Assembly (NCBI GenBank): GCA_002103075.1
Contig: DABG01000006.1
Location: forward strand, 23,474-87,473
DNA: 64,000 nucleotides
Direction: 5' to 3'
From: Candidatus Gastranaerophilales bacterium HUM_9
GTDB lineage: Bacteria; Cyanobacteriota; Vampirovibrionia; Gastranaerophilales; Gastranaerophilaceae
This document shows positions 8,057 through 15,806 of the stretch, piece after piece. Position numbers and translations under genes: made by a program. Position 1 is the stretch's first letter. Every line of letters starts with the position of its first letter. A model generated the notes under the pieces. The model was given only the letters and a program-made list of their open reading frames with translations. It was not told where the DNA came from and did no database searches.

Positions 8057-9502
8057 ATGGAAGATTTAAGAGAAAAATACGAAGTTGTAATTGGGTTAGA
8101 AGTACATGCTCAATTAAAAACAAAATCAAAAATATTTGCACCTGATAGTACAGAATTTGGTAATGAACAAAACTCACAAATCAGTGCTATTACATTAGGT
8201 ATGCCAGGAGTTTTACCTGTATTAAATAAAGAATGTGTAAATATGGGTATAAAATTAGGATTAGCTCTAAATTGTGATATTCCTGAAAAATGTAAGTTTG
8301 ATAGAAAACAATATTTTTATGCTGACCTTCCAAAAGGTTATCAAATTTCTCAATATGATGAACCAATCTGTTTAAACGGTCACTTGGATATCAATGGTAA
8401 AAGAATTGGTATCACAAGAGCTCACTTAGAAGAAGATGCTGGTAAACTTGTTCACGCAGGTGCTGCAGGTATTGCAGGCTCTACATATTCATTGGTTGAC
8501 TTAAACAGAGCAGGTACTCCATTATTAGAAATTGTTTCTGAACCTGATATGAGAAGTTCAGAAGAAGCTAAAAACTATATGGAAGAATTGAGAAATATTG
8601 TTAGATATATTGGTGTTTGTGACGGTAACCTAGAAGAAGGTTCTATGAGATGTGACGCTAATATCTCAATTATGCCAAAAGGTTCAAAAGAATTTGGTAC
8701 ACGTGCAGAAATCAAGAACGTAAACAGTTTTAGAGCTTTGCAACGTGCTATTGAATATGAAATAGATAGACAAATCGAACTTGTTGAAGATGGTGAAGAA
8801 GTTGTTCAAGAAACAAGATTGTGGGACGATGCAGAAGGCGTTACAAAATCTATGAGAGGCAAAGAAGATGCTCACGATTATAGATATTTCCCAGAACCTG
8901 ATTTGATGCCATTATCTATTTCAAGAGAATGGGTTGAAGAAGTTAGAAAAACACTTCCTGAATTGCCTGCTCAAAAACGTGAAAGATATATGTCACTTGG
9001 TTTGAATGAGTATGACGCAAGCGTTATTGTTGAGCAAATGGCTTCAGCGTTGTTCTTTGATAAGGTTCTAGAACTTGGTGCTGATGCAAAGAGTGCTGTA
9101 AACTTTATGATGGGACCTATTGCAGCTCATTTAAAAGAAGAACATATCGAAATTTCTGATACTAAGTTGACACCTGAAAACTTGGCTGAATTACTTGGTA
9201 TGATTGAAAAGAACACTATTTCTAATAATGTTGGTAAACAAATCATTGTTGATATGATGAACGATGGTACTTCTGCAAAGAAAATTGTTGAAGAAAAAGG
9301 TTTGAGTCAAATTACTGACGTTAATGCTATTAGAAAAATTGTTGAAGAAATTGTTGCTAATAACCAGCCACAAGTTGAACAGTATAAATCTGGTAAAACA
9401 AACTTGTTTGGTTTCTTTGTAGGACAAGCTATGAAGGCTACAAAGGGTAAAGCAAATCCTAAGACAGTTAATGAAATTTTGAGAGAATTACTTGATTCTT
9501 AA
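8057..9502 (+). CDS. gatB: Asp-tRNA(Asn)/Glu-tRNA(Gln) amidotransferase subunit B
   Basis: The GatB subunit of the GatCAB amidotransferase, which converts misacylated Glu-tRNA(Gln) or Asp-tRNA(Asn) with ATP and ammonia delivered from GatA. Family signatures are clear: VIGLEVHAQL near the N-terminus, YFYADLPKGYQISQYD, HLEEDAGK and DYRYFPEPDL. The C-terminal YqeY-like tail (residues about 330-481) is complete. The ATG at 8057 is chosen because AAGAGGT precedes it, removing 11 residues of an upstream extension. gatA and gatC are not adjacent. The gene ends at a strong terminator. Confidence 0.97.
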   Translation: MEDLREKYEVVIGLEVHAQLKTKSKIFAPDSTEFGNEQNSQISAITLGMPGVLPVLNKECVNMGIKLGLALNCDIPEKCKFDRKQYFYADLPKGYQISQYDEPICLNGHLDINGKRIGITRAHLEEDAGKLVHAGAAGIAGSTYSLVDLNRAGTPLLEIVSEPDMRSSEEAKNYMEELRNIVRYIGVCDGNLEEGSMRCDANISIMPKGSKEFGTRAEIKNVNSFRALQRAIEYEIDRQIELVEDGEEVVQETRLWDDAEGVTKSMRGKEDAHDYRYFPEPDLMPLSISREWVEEVRKTLPELPAQKRERYMSLGLNEYDASVIVEQMASALFFDKVLELGADAKSAVNFMMGPIAAHLKEEHIEISDTKLTPENLAELLGMIEKNTISNNVGKQIIVDMMNDGTSAKKIVEEKGLSQITDVNAIRKIVEEIVANNQPQVEQYKSGKTNLFGFFVGQAMKATKGKANPKTVNEILRELLDS

Positions 9503-9520
9503 TCAGAATATATATAATTA

Positions 9521-9555
9521 ACAAGGGCTTCAGTTTGAAAAACTGAAGCCCTTGT
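9521..9555. terminator. Bidirectional terminator after gatB
   Basis: A 15-bp or longer stem (ACAAGGGCTTCAGTT / AACTGAAGCCCTTGT) with a GAAA-type loop is followed by eight T residues on the plus strand. It separates gatB from the convergent gene at 9572. Confidence 0.9.
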
Positions 9556-9571
9556 TTTTTTTCTAAAACTT

Positions 9572-10306
9572 TTATGCAACAAATTCTTTTGTTGGTTTAG
9601 GTTCGTTTTCTTTATCGTTCATTTTTTCAAGAGGTGCTTGTGGTTCAGGTTTAGGGTGAGTTTTTGCGTATGCTTTTGCAGTTGTGTTATCTGCTATAAA
9701 CTTACCTGTTCTGCTACCTAGTTCAAACGCACCACAAGATACAGTTATAAAGCCTAGCGCTTTTATCAATCCACCGAGCTTGCCTTGTGGAAGTTTGCCT
9801 AAGATTTTGTTTGATTTGCAGAAGTTTTTGCCTGCAGTTACTATTCCGTTAAGTATCTTGTTATTTTGGTAATGTGCTACGTTTCCACCTAGGCCAAAAA
9901 GTTTTTTATATGCCCATTCGGCACCAAACATAAAACTCATTGCACCGAGTTCTTTTATTGAGGCAGATTTTTTGTCATCAGCCTTATAGGCACGAACGGC
10001 ACTAGCTACACAAAGGATAGGGTTTACTAGTTTTGATAAGATGTTTACACTTTTACATACTCCATCAAAAATTTTGCTAGAGTTTCTAGCTGTTTCGATT
10101 GTTCCAGAAACTCTGTTAAGTCCGTCTGCAACAGCACCAGTTTTGCCGTGTGCAAGTTCTAGTACGTCGCTTGCTGCATTTTTAACTTGAAGTCCAGCAA
10201 CAAGTGCACGTTCTTTTTGGTCAGCACGTAATGAATTGTTGGCTTTATCAGTATTCATACAGCCAAACACTAGCATTCTAATTGGATCTGCTAAACTTAC
10301 AGACAT
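9572..10306 (-). CDS. Unidentified protein, possibly lineage-specific (244 aa)
   Basis: No known domain was recognised. Several moderately hydrophobic helices (around SVNILSKLVNPILCVASAV and LIKALGFITVSCGAFELG) alternate with charged stretches, and the last 25 residues are proline- and lysine-rich (HPKPEPQAP). This might be a membrane-associated protein with a cytosolic tail. AAGG precedes the start codon. It sits alone between gatB (convergent) and the ftsL-like gene. The codon usage and composition look like the neighbours, so it is a believable gene without assignable function. Confidence 0.6.
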   Translation of the reverse strand: MSVSLADPIRMLVFGCMNTDKANNSLRADQKERALVAGLQVKNAASDVLELAHGKTGAVADGLNRVSGTIETARNSSKIFDGVCKSVNILSKLVNPILCVASAVRAYKADDKKSASIKELGAMSFMFGAEWAYKKLFGLGGNVAHYQNNKILNGIVTAGKNFCKSNKILGKLPQGKLGGLIKALGFITVSCGAFELGSRTGKFIADNTTAKAYAKTHPKPEPQAPLEKMNDKENEPKPTKEFVA

Positions 10307-10421
10307 ACAAAGACCTTATTCTAACTAACACACATGTATTTTAAGTAAATTTTTTCAATGTTTTTGCTAGTTTAATAATATATTGGAGTAATGTTTTACA
10401 AAAGTTAACGATAAAAATATA

Positions 10422-10445
10422 ATAGGTTTATAATTAATAACCTAT
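10422..10445 (-). terminator. Terminator at the end of the ftsL-like gene
   Basis: ATAGGTT at 10422-10428 pairs with AACCTAT at 10439-10445, overlapping the stop codon of the leftward gene. On the minus strand the stem is followed by TATATTTTTATCG. Confidence 0.5.
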
Positions 10446-10907
10446 AGACCAAACTTTTGGTTTTACAGAATTAGATTTTTTCTTGTTTACAATATTATCT
10501 GAATCAACTTCAGTTGCTTCAATTACTTGTTCAGGACGTTGAAGTAAGTTGTTCTTTTGCATAGTTAAATCTACGTTGTTGAATGATTTTAATCTATCAA
10601 GTTTGTTTTGAAGTTCTGCGTTTTCAACATTTAAAAGAGTTGTTTCTCTGCTGTATTCGTTTAGTTTAATTTCGCTAGAAACAACGAAGTAATAACTAAT
10701 TGTTGAAATAACGATAATACATAACAAAAGACCAGATAATGTATCATTAAATTTTTTTAATGCGATATCGCTGGCAGTATTTTCTTTAGGAAAATAGCCT
10801 GTAATGATTTGATTATCACGTTGTTGTTGGATACTGTTAGTGTTGAAACCTTGTCTTGGTTCACGAACACTGTTTATATTGCGATTTGTTACTCTGTAAT
10901 TGTTCAA
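10434..10907 (-). CDS. FtsL/DivIC-like bitopic division protein (candidate)
   Basis: The 157-aa product has a cytoplasmic N-terminus of about 55 residues, one membrane segment at about 57-75 (SGLLLCIIVISTISYYFVV), then a leucine-heptad stretch (about 80-108) and a short C-terminus. This topology, and the position directly after rsmH, fit FtsL, the septal scaffold that joins FtsB and FtsQ and activates FtsWI. Sequence similarity alone would not identify it, as FtsL is poorly conserved. It starts at a TTG preceded by AGGTT, 9 bases after the rsmH stop, so it is cotranscribed with rsmH. No other dcw genes follow. Confidence 0.6.
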   Translation of the reverse strand: MNNYRVTNRNINSVREPRQGFNTNSIQQQRDNQIITGYFPKENTASDIALKKFNDTLSGLLLCIIVISTISYYFVVSSEIKLNEYSRETTLLNVENAELQNKLDRLKSFNNVDLTMQKNNLLQRPEQVIEATEVDSDNIVNKKKSNSVKPKVWSIGY

Positions 10908-10916
10908 TTATTTAAC

Positions 10917-11867
10917 CTAATTTTGTTTGACACATCTAACGATTCTTAGTTTAGCGCTTCTAGAAGGTGGATTAATTCTAATTTCATCTTCCGATGCTGT
11001 TATCGGTTTTCTCGTCACCAATTCGATTCTAGGTGGTGGGCAGTTACATATAGGGTTATTACATCTACATTTTTGAGCTTCAAACTTGAAAAGTTTTTTA
11101 ACTATCCTGTCCTCTAAAGAATGAAAACTGATTACAGATATTATAGCACCATAATCTAATAAATCCAACACATCTTCTAAAACTTTTTTTACATTTGTTA
11201 ACTCTTGGTTTACTTCAATTCTTATTGCCTGAAAAACACGTGTGGCAGGGTGTATAGAGGACTTTATTCTAGGTGTTGAATTTATAATTAGTTCACTTAA
11301 TTGTGTAGTTGTGTTAATTTTTTCGTGTTTTCTTGTTTCGACAATCGCTTTTGCTATACGTTTTGAAAACCTTTCTTCACCATATTCGCTAAAAATTCTT
11401 ACAAGTTCATCTTCTTTATAAGTGTTTACAACATCATAAGCTGTCAAATCTCCTGACATATTGAATCTCATATCAAGTGGTGCTTCTTTTGAAAACGAAA
11501 AACCACGTTCTTGTTTTGTTAGTTGGTGATATGATGCTCCTAAATCAAGTAAGACTCCACCTGTTATTTTTTCTATTCCGTGTGATTTTAATGCTGATTT
11601 TATGTTTGTGTAAGAATCTTTTATTATTGTTAAATTTTTATATTTTTCAAGACGTTTTGATGCATAATTTATTGCATCATCATCTATGTCAAATGCAAAA
11701 AGTTTGCCGTTCGGTGAAATTCTTTGAAGGATTAGTTCACTATGACCACCACCACCAAGTGTGCAATCAACATAAATTAGCCCATCTCTGCAGTTTAGTG
11801 CATCTACGGCTTCTTGTTTCATTACGGTATAGTGATTAAATTCTGTATTTTGATTGTTTTGTGACAT
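10917..11867 (-). CDS. rsmH: 16S rRNA m4C1402 N4-methyltransferase
   Basis: RsmH (MraW) methylates N4 of C1402 in the decoding centre of 16S rRNA using S-adenosylmethionine. The SAM-binding motif VDCTLGGGGHSE begins near residue 33, and GGVLLDLGASYHQL, RGFSFSKEAPLDMRF and ISFHSLEDRIVKKLF are family signatures. Length of 316 aa is normal. It heads a two-gene unit with the FtsL-like gene and is divergent from ligA. The clustered Cys residues in CRCNNPICNC near the C-terminus are also common in the family. Confidence 0.97.
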   Translation of the reverse strand: MSQNNQNTEFNHYTVMKQEAVDALNCRDGLIYVDCTLGGGGHSELILQRISPNGKLFAFDIDDDAINYASKRLEKYKNLTIIKDSYTNIKSALKSHGIEKITGGVLLDLGASYHQLTKQERGFSFSKEAPLDMRFNMSGDLTAYDVVNTYKEDELVRIFSEYGEERFSKRIAKAIVETRKHEKINTTTQLSELIINSTPRIKSSIHPATRVFQAIRIEVNQELTNVKKVLEDVLDLLDYGAIISVISFHSLEDRIVKKLFKFEAQKCRCNNPICNCPPPRIELVTRKPITASEDEIRINPPSRSAKLRIVRCVKQN

Positions 11868-11949
11868 AAGTTTATTATATGATAAACATGTTTAAATAAA
11901 ATATTTTGTATGATAGAATGTTTATTAATAATTTGGGGAATAAGATTAG

Positions 11950-13935
11950 ATGATTAAAGAAAGATTAGAATATCTAAAATCTGAGATAAATAAGCACAAT
12001 CATAACTATTATGTTTTAGATAATCCAACAATAAGCGACTATGAATATGATATGTTGTTTAAAGAATTAAAAGAGATTGAAGCAGAACACCCTGAATTAA
12101 AAACTCCTGATAGTCCTACTCAACGTGTAGGTTCTGTAAGTACAGGTTTTGAAGAATATAAACACGAATATAGACTTTATAGTTTGGATAATTCTTATAA
12201 TCCGGAAGATTTGAGAAAATGGTATGATCGTGTAACAAAAGAATATGGAAAAACTAATCTTGATTTGGTTTGTGAACTAAAAATTGATGGTCTAGCGATT
12301 GCATTGAGTTATAAAAACGGTATTTTTACAACTGGTGTAACTCGTGGTAACGGGATTATTGGTGAAAATATTACCCAAAATTTAAAGACAATTAAGGCTA
12401 TTCCTTTAAAATTGTTTGAAAATGTTGATATTGATGTACGTGGAGAAATTTATATGCCCGTATCATCGTTTAACAAATTGAATGAAGAAAGTTTGAAGAA
12501 TGGCGAAAAAGTTTTCGCTAACCCTAGAAATGCGGCAGCTGGTTCATTAAGACAATTAGATAGTTCAATTACAGCAAAACGTGATTTATCAATGTTTACT
12601 TATACGGTTATTCTGCCGAAAGAAAATACAGAGATTAAAACTCATTGGGATAGTATCCAATATGTTAAAAAGCTCGGGTTTAAGACTAACCCTAATATTA
12701 GATTGGTGCATAGTATTGATGAAGCTATAGCATTTTGCGATGAGTGGGCGACAAAAAGATTTGATTTAGATTATGCAACAGACGGTGTTGTTATTAAGAT
12801 AAATGATTTTTCTGCTCAAAATGAAATAGGTTATACCTCAAGAGCTCCAAAGTGGGCAACGGCTTTCAAATTCCCACCTGAAGAAATAGCAACAACTCTT
12901 TTAGATATAGAGTTAGGAGTAGGAAAAACAGGTGCTGTGACACCTGTGGCAGTGCTTGAACCTGTGCTTTTGGCTGGGTCTACTGTATCAAGAGCAAGTT
13001 TGCATAACTTTGATGAGATACAAAGACTTGATGTCAGAATTGGTGATAAGGTATTCATTAAAAAAGCTGCTGAAATTATTCCAAAAGTTGTTAAGGTTGT
13101 TGATGATGACGAACATTTAACAAGACCTGTTTATGTCCCACCAAAAGATTGTCCTGAGTGTCATTCTCCGTTGGAATATAAAGACGGTGAGGTGGTTGCA
13201 TATTGTTCTAATCCGAATTGTCCATCTGTGTTGAAAGCAAAACTTGAATATTGGGTTTCAAAGGAAGCTATGGATATAGATTTTATTGGACCATCTGTGA
13301 TTGAACAGTTGTTTAATAAAAATATGGTCAAGTATCCTCAGGATTTTTATAAGTTAGCTCAACAAGATTTTATGCAGTTGGATTTGGTTAAAGAAAAATC
13401 TGCGTTTAATATGTATAATTCAATTCAGAATAGTAAAGAACGTCCTTTGGCAAAGTTTGTTACAGCACTTTCTATTAGACATGTTGGGAAAGAAACTGCA
13501 GAAATATTGGTTAATGAGTTGAAAACTCTAGATGGAATAAAGTCTGCAACGCTTGAACAGTTGTCTTCTATTGAGGGAATTGGTGAAAAGATAGCTTTGA
13601 ATATTTATGAGTTTTTTAAATCTGAAAGAACGCAAAAAATGTTAGAGGAGTTAACTGAGTTAGGTGTAAAACCTGTTGAAAGTTCTCAAGTTGTTTCAAA
13701 CGAGTTATCAGGATTGGTATTTGTGTTGACAGGTACTTTATCAAAGATGACAAGAGATGAAGCTGGTGAAATATTGAAATCTATGGGTGGAAAAACATCT
13801 TCATCTGTTTCAAAGAAAACATCTTATGTAATAGCAGGTGAAAATGCTGGGTCAAAACTTGACAAAGCACGTACATTAGGTGTACAAATATTAAATGAAG
13901 ACGATTTTCTTAAATTAGTTAATTATAATAAATAG
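11950..13935 (+). CDS. ligA: NAD-dependent DNA ligase
   Basis: LigA seals nicks during replication and repair using NAD+. The adenylation lysine is Lys111 in CELKIDGLAIALS. The nucleotidyltransferase domain follows (TDGVVIKIND), then the OB fold (GKTGAVTPVAVLEPV), a four-cysteine zinc finger (CPECHSP...YCSNPNCPS, about 400-425), helix-hairpin-helix repeats (SIEGIGEKIA) and a C-terminal BRCT domain (from about 588). At 661 aa all domains are complete. A GGGGAAT element precedes the ATG. A small membrane-protein gene begins 22 bases downstream. Confidence 0.97.
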   Translation: MIKERLEYLKSEINKHNHNYYVLDNPTISDYEYDMLFKELKEIEAEHPELKTPDSPTQRVGSVSTGFEEYKHEYRLYSLDNSYNPEDLRKWYDRVTKEYGKTNLDLVCELKIDGLAIALSYKNGIFTTGVTRGNGIIGENITQNLKTIKAIPLKLFENVDIDVRGEIYMPVSSFNKLNEESLKNGEKVFANPRNAAAGSLRQLDSSITAKRDLSMFTYTVILPKENTEIKTHWDSIQYVKKLGFKTNPNIRLVHSIDEAIAFCDEWATKRFDLDYATDGVVIKINDFSAQNEIGYTSRAPKWATAFKFPPEEIATTLLDIELGVGKTGAVTPVAVLEPVLLAGSTVSRASLHNFDEIQRLDVRIGDKVFIKKAAEIIPKVVKVVDDDEHLTRPVYVPPKDCPECHSPLEYKDGEVVAYCSNPNCPSVLKAKLEYWVSKEAMDIDFIGPSVIEQLFNKNMVKYPQDFYKLAQQDFMQLDLVKEKSAFNMYNSIQNSKERPLAKFVTALSIRHVGKETAEILVNELKTLDGIKSATLEQLSSIEGIGEKIALNIYEFFKSERTQKMLEELTELGVKPVESSQVVSNELSGLVFVLTGTLSKMTRDEAGEILKSMGGKTSSSVSKKTSYVIAGENAGSKLDKARTLGVQILNEDDFLKLVNYNK

Positions 13936-13957
13936 CGAATTAACAAAAGGTGATATA

Positions 13958-14389
13958 ATGAAAAATTTTAATATGATTCAAATAAATGGTTTAAGAGGAA
14001 TATTGATGGCATGTGGTATTGGTGTATGCTTGGCTGCTGGATTTATTGTATTCCCTGGGTTTGTAATGAAGTCTTTATGGAACGTAGTAGCTAATTTTAC
14101 AGGCATGGTTCCAAGTATTGCTTTGGTTCAAGGTGTTTTGTTATGGGCAATAATGGTTATTGGTTACATGGTATTTAGAAAAAATCCTATGTTTATAGAA
14201 TTCCGTTCTGCAAGAGATTTGTCAGAGGAAGAAATGAATACAGTCATGAAACGTATTAAAATTCAACAAGAAGCAGATATAATTGCAAGAACAATGATGG
14301 AAGCACAAAGAGAATTTGAAAAGAAATGTGCTGAAAATCCTGTTGAAACAAAGGTCGAAGAAAAAGAAAAAAATCATATTGACATTTAA
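13958..14389 (+). CDS. Small membrane protein of unknown function (143 aa)
   Basis: Two membrane segments are visible, about residues 11-31 (ILMACGIGVCLAAGFIVFPGF) and 47-68 (IALVQGVLLWAIMVIGYMVF), followed by a charged cytosolic tail with likely helical character (EEEMNTVMKRIKIQQEADI) and a Lys/Glu-rich end. No family was recognised. AAAGGTG precedes the ATG, and the gene is 22 bases downstream of ligA, so the two are probably cotranscribed. Its 3' end overlaps the promoter of the tRNA cluster. Confidence 0.65.
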   Translation: MKNFNMIQINGLRGILMACGIGVCLAAGFIVFPGFVMKSLWNVVANFTGMVPSIALVQGVLLWAIMVIGYMVFRKNPMFIEFRSARDLSEEEMNTVMKRIKIQQEADIIARTMMEAQREFEKKCAENPVETKVEEKEKNHIDI

Positions 14390-14407
14390 TTTTTTTCTTA
14401 GTATTAT
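14379..14407 (+). promoter_or_regulatory. Sigma-70 promoter for the tRNA cluster
   Basis: TTGACA at 14379-14384, a 17-base spacer and TATTAT at 14402-14407 form a near-consensus promoter ending 16 bases before the first tRNA. It overlaps the last codons of the preceding gene. Confidence 0.85.
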
Positions 14408-14422
14408 ATATTTACTGGGTTC

Positions 14423-14494
14423 GCCGGTATAGCTCAACGGTAGAGCAACGGTTTTGTAAACCGTAGGTTGTAGGTTCGATTCCTATTACCGGCT
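14423..14494 (+). tRNA. tRNA-Thr (anticodon TGT)
   Basis: The acceptor arms GCCGGTA and TACCGGC pair fully. The anticodon stem ACGGT/ACCGT holds loop TTTGTAA, giving anticodon TGT for ACA threonine codons, and the T-arm has GGTTCGATTCC. The 3' CCA is not encoded. It is the first gene of a three-tRNA unit. Confidence 0.95.
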
Positions 14495-14510
14495 TTTTTC
14501 CTAAAACTTT

Positions 14511-14582
<72 letters not shown>

Positions 14583-14615
14583 TATTTGAAAGAATATGTC
14601 AAAAACAGTCAATGT

Positions 14616-14698
14616 GGGTAGATGGCCGAGTGGCTAAAGGCGACAGACTGTAAATCTGTTCCCGCGAGGGTACGGTGGTTCGAATCCACCTCTGCCCA
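14616..14698 (+). tRNA. tRNA-Tyr (anticodon GTA)
   Basis: A class II tRNA with a long variable arm (CCCGCGAGGGT). Acceptor arms GGGTAGA/TCTGCCC pair, and the anticodon stem ACAGA/TCTGT holds CTGTAAA, giving GTA. Its last 11 bases plus 13 bases downstream are duplicated at 15027-15050 (see the repeat entry), so something has inserted at its 3' end. Confidence 0.95.
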
Positions 14699-14711
14699 AT
14701 CTTTAAGAAAA
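14688..14711 (+). repeat. 24-bp direct repeat, left copy (tRNA-Tyr 3' end)
   Basis: Bases 14688-14711 are identical to 15027-15050. The left copy is the 3' end of tRNA-Tyr plus downstream spacer; the right copy is a displaced duplicate next to a second terminator. The pattern resembles the direct repeats left when an element inserts at a tRNA 3' end. Confidence 0.85.
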
Positions 14712-14731
14712 GACTTCCGAAAGGGAGTCTT
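14708..14731 (+). terminator. Terminator directly after tRNA-Tyr
   Basis: AGACT-TCC and GGG-AGTCT arms close a GAAA loop, followed by TTTTTT. It lies within the inserted segment and may have come with it. Confidence 0.75.
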
Positions 14732-14832
14732 TTTTAGTTTGTAGAGGGCAAGGAGGCGTTTTCTCACCACCGAGGTGGTTCTCCCCTCCATTTGCTAACA
14801 TAAGGAGGTACATTCCGAAAAACAATAATTTG

Positions 14833-14996
14833 TCTTGGATTATTCGGGTTTGCTAAACACTATATTCACTTTTAAATTCTACCGAATTTAGTCGTTCATT
14901 CCGTGTTTTACGCTCTTACGGGTTTCGGACTTTGTCCTCACCTCCTCTCACAAAACAATACTTAATTGTTTTGTTCGGCAGAGTCGAAAATCCGCA
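14833..14996 (-). mobile_element. MITE-like repeat, copy A
   Basis: Inverted relative to copy B (47341-47500) and matching it over nearly its full length with only scattered differences. The ends are near-inverted repeats (GGATTATTCG against GGATTTTCG). An internal palindrome with CAAAACAAT/ATTGTTTTG arms is conserved in all three copies. No ORF of its own. Confidence 0.75.
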
Positions 14997-15026
14997 ATTG
15001 TTTTTCTCGACGCAAACGGAGTCCTT

Positions 15027-15050
15027 ACCTCTGCCCAATCTTTAAGAAAA
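15027..15050 (+). repeat. 24-bp direct repeat, right copy
   Basis: Exact duplicate of the tRNA-Tyr 3' end and flanking spacer at 14688-14711, 339 bases away. It is followed immediately by a terminator. Confidence 0.85.
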
Positions 15051-15082
15051 ATACGATAGATTTATCTATCGTATTTTTTTTG
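15051..15082 (+). terminator. Terminator, probably the original one of the tRNA operon
   Basis: ATACGATAGA / TCTATCGTAT stem with TTTA loop, then at least eight T residues. It abuts the right copy of the 24-bp repeat, so it was likely next to tRNA-Tyr before the insertion. Confidence 0.85.
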
Positions 15083-15183
15083 TATGTAGATATATAAATA
15101 GTCATAAAGGTATAGAGAACGTTGAAAATTGAATAAAGGCATAAAGAATTGAGTTTTCATCAAGTTAACGAAAGGAGGCTCTG

Positions 15184-15261
15184 ATGATAATTCAAATCAG
15201 CGTAACAGAACTGATAGAAATATTGGCAATGCTAACAGTTCTGTTGAAGATAAAGTCCTAA
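15184..15261 (+). CDS. 25-residue hydrophobic peptide
   Basis: An ATG at 15184 follows a perfect AAAGGAGG at a suitable distance and opens 25 codons beginning MIIQISVTELIEIL and ending LLKIKS. The peptide is amphipathic to hydrophobic with no known family. A terminator follows 10 bases after the stop. It could be a leader peptide, a small membrane peptide or a type I toxin; none can be preferred. Confidence 0.45.
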   Translation: MIIQISVTELIEILAMLTVLLKIKS

Positions 15262-15270
15262 ATGGACGAG

Positions 15271-15304
15271 GTAAAGGACGTAACGCATCCTTTGCCTTTA
15301 TTCA
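15271..15304 (+). terminator. Terminator after the 25-codon gene
   Basis: GGTAAAGGA pairs with TCCTTTGCC (one G-U) around a 9-base loop, followed by TTTATTCATATTTT. It separates the small peptide from the gene at 15371 and may act as an attenuator for it. Confidence 0.65.
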
Positions 15305-15370
15305 TATTTTAATCTATTTCTCAAATTTTTCAAGTGTTTAGCAACAAAACTTAACAGAAAGGATTAAATC

Positions 15371-15613
15371 ATGAACAAACCATTTATAGAAATGGCAGAA
15401 AAAGAATTAAGAATTTTGATAGAAAAAAGAGCTGAACAATATAATAAAGCTCAAGATAGAGTTGACCGTTTCGGTTCTTTCAAATGCATTAGTCAAGCAG
15501 AAAAATATTTGATGAAGTATGTAGATTTATTATTTATCGCATATAATAAAGGTTTTGCTTTATCAGAAGAAGAAAAACAAACAGTATCACTTAAAAAAAT
15601 GAGGATTGCATAA
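15371..15613 (+). CDS. Small unidentified protein (80 aa), first gene of a mini-cassette
   Basis: A charged, mostly helical protein beginning MNKPFIEMAEKELRILIEKR. No family was recognised. GAAAGGA precedes the ATG at good spacing. Its stop overlaps the ATG of the next gene by one base (TAATG), so the two are translationally coupled. The location beside a tRNA insertion point and the compact arrangement suggest a remnant of a small mobile element, but no integrase or replication gene accompanies it. Confidence 0.6.
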   Translation: MNKPFIEMAEKELRILIEKRAEQYNKAQDRVDRFGSFKCISQAEKYLMKYVDLLFIAYNKGFALSEEEKQTVSLKKMRIA

Positions 15614-15798
15614 TGGTAAACATCAGAATAAGATATTCAACTCCTGAATATAACGTTTTAGAGATAGGATTTTATCGTGGTGAAGCGTTGTTATATAACG
15701 TTTTTTATAACGTTGAAGGCTTATCAGAAGATGACCTTATCAAATTAAAAAAAAAGCATGTGCAAAGTTCTGTACAGTATTTCCTGAAATATCATTAA
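15613..15798 (+). CDS. Zero-frame product upstream of a slippery site (61 aa)
   Basis: Starts at an ATG overlapping the previous stop. The first 48 residues (MVNIRIRYSTPEYNVLEIG and onwards) read as a sensible beta-rich domain. At 15750-15756 the sequence A AAA AAG lies in the zero frame, and after it this frame runs only 13 more codons (HVQSSVQYFLKYH) to a stop. A -1 slip instead opens 85 codons continuing to 16013, which make one 133-aa protein. So this is either the short product of programmed frameshifting, or the 5' half of a gene broken by loss of one A. Confidence 0.6.
   Translation: MVNIRIRYSTPEYNVLEIGFYRGEALLYNVFYNVEGLSEDDLIKLKKKHVQSSVQYFLKYH
15750..15775 (+). promoter_or_regulatory. 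Candidate -1 ribosomal frameshift signal (A AAA AAG heptamer and stem)
   Basis: The heptamer A AAA AAG occupies 15750-15756 in the proper X XXY YYZ register of the upstream frame, the same heptamer used in E. coli dnaX. Three bases later GUGCA (15760-15764) can pair with UGUAC (15771-15775), one G-U, around a 6-base loop. The stem is weak. A run of nine A also makes a simple indel possible. Confidence 0.45.
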
Positions 15799-15806
15799 AA
15801 GATGTT

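Larger units (their letters stand above)
14712..15370. other. Gene-free accessory stretch after the tRNAs
   Basis: It contains, in order: a terminator; a strong hairpin (GGAGG...CCTCC with ACCACC/GGTGGT inside, about 14750-14789); the inverted copy of the MITE-like repeat (14833-14996); the right copy of the 24-bp direct repeat; a second terminator; a 25-codon gene with its own terminator; and the leader of the gene at 15371. The 60-codon minus-strand frame over the tRNAs is a shadow. Confidence 0.7.

Noticed and set aside
14609..14791. 60-codon minus-strand frame across tRNA-Tyr
   Set aside because: It is antisense to a clear tRNA and its terminator region, a common false ORF; no binding site or motif.
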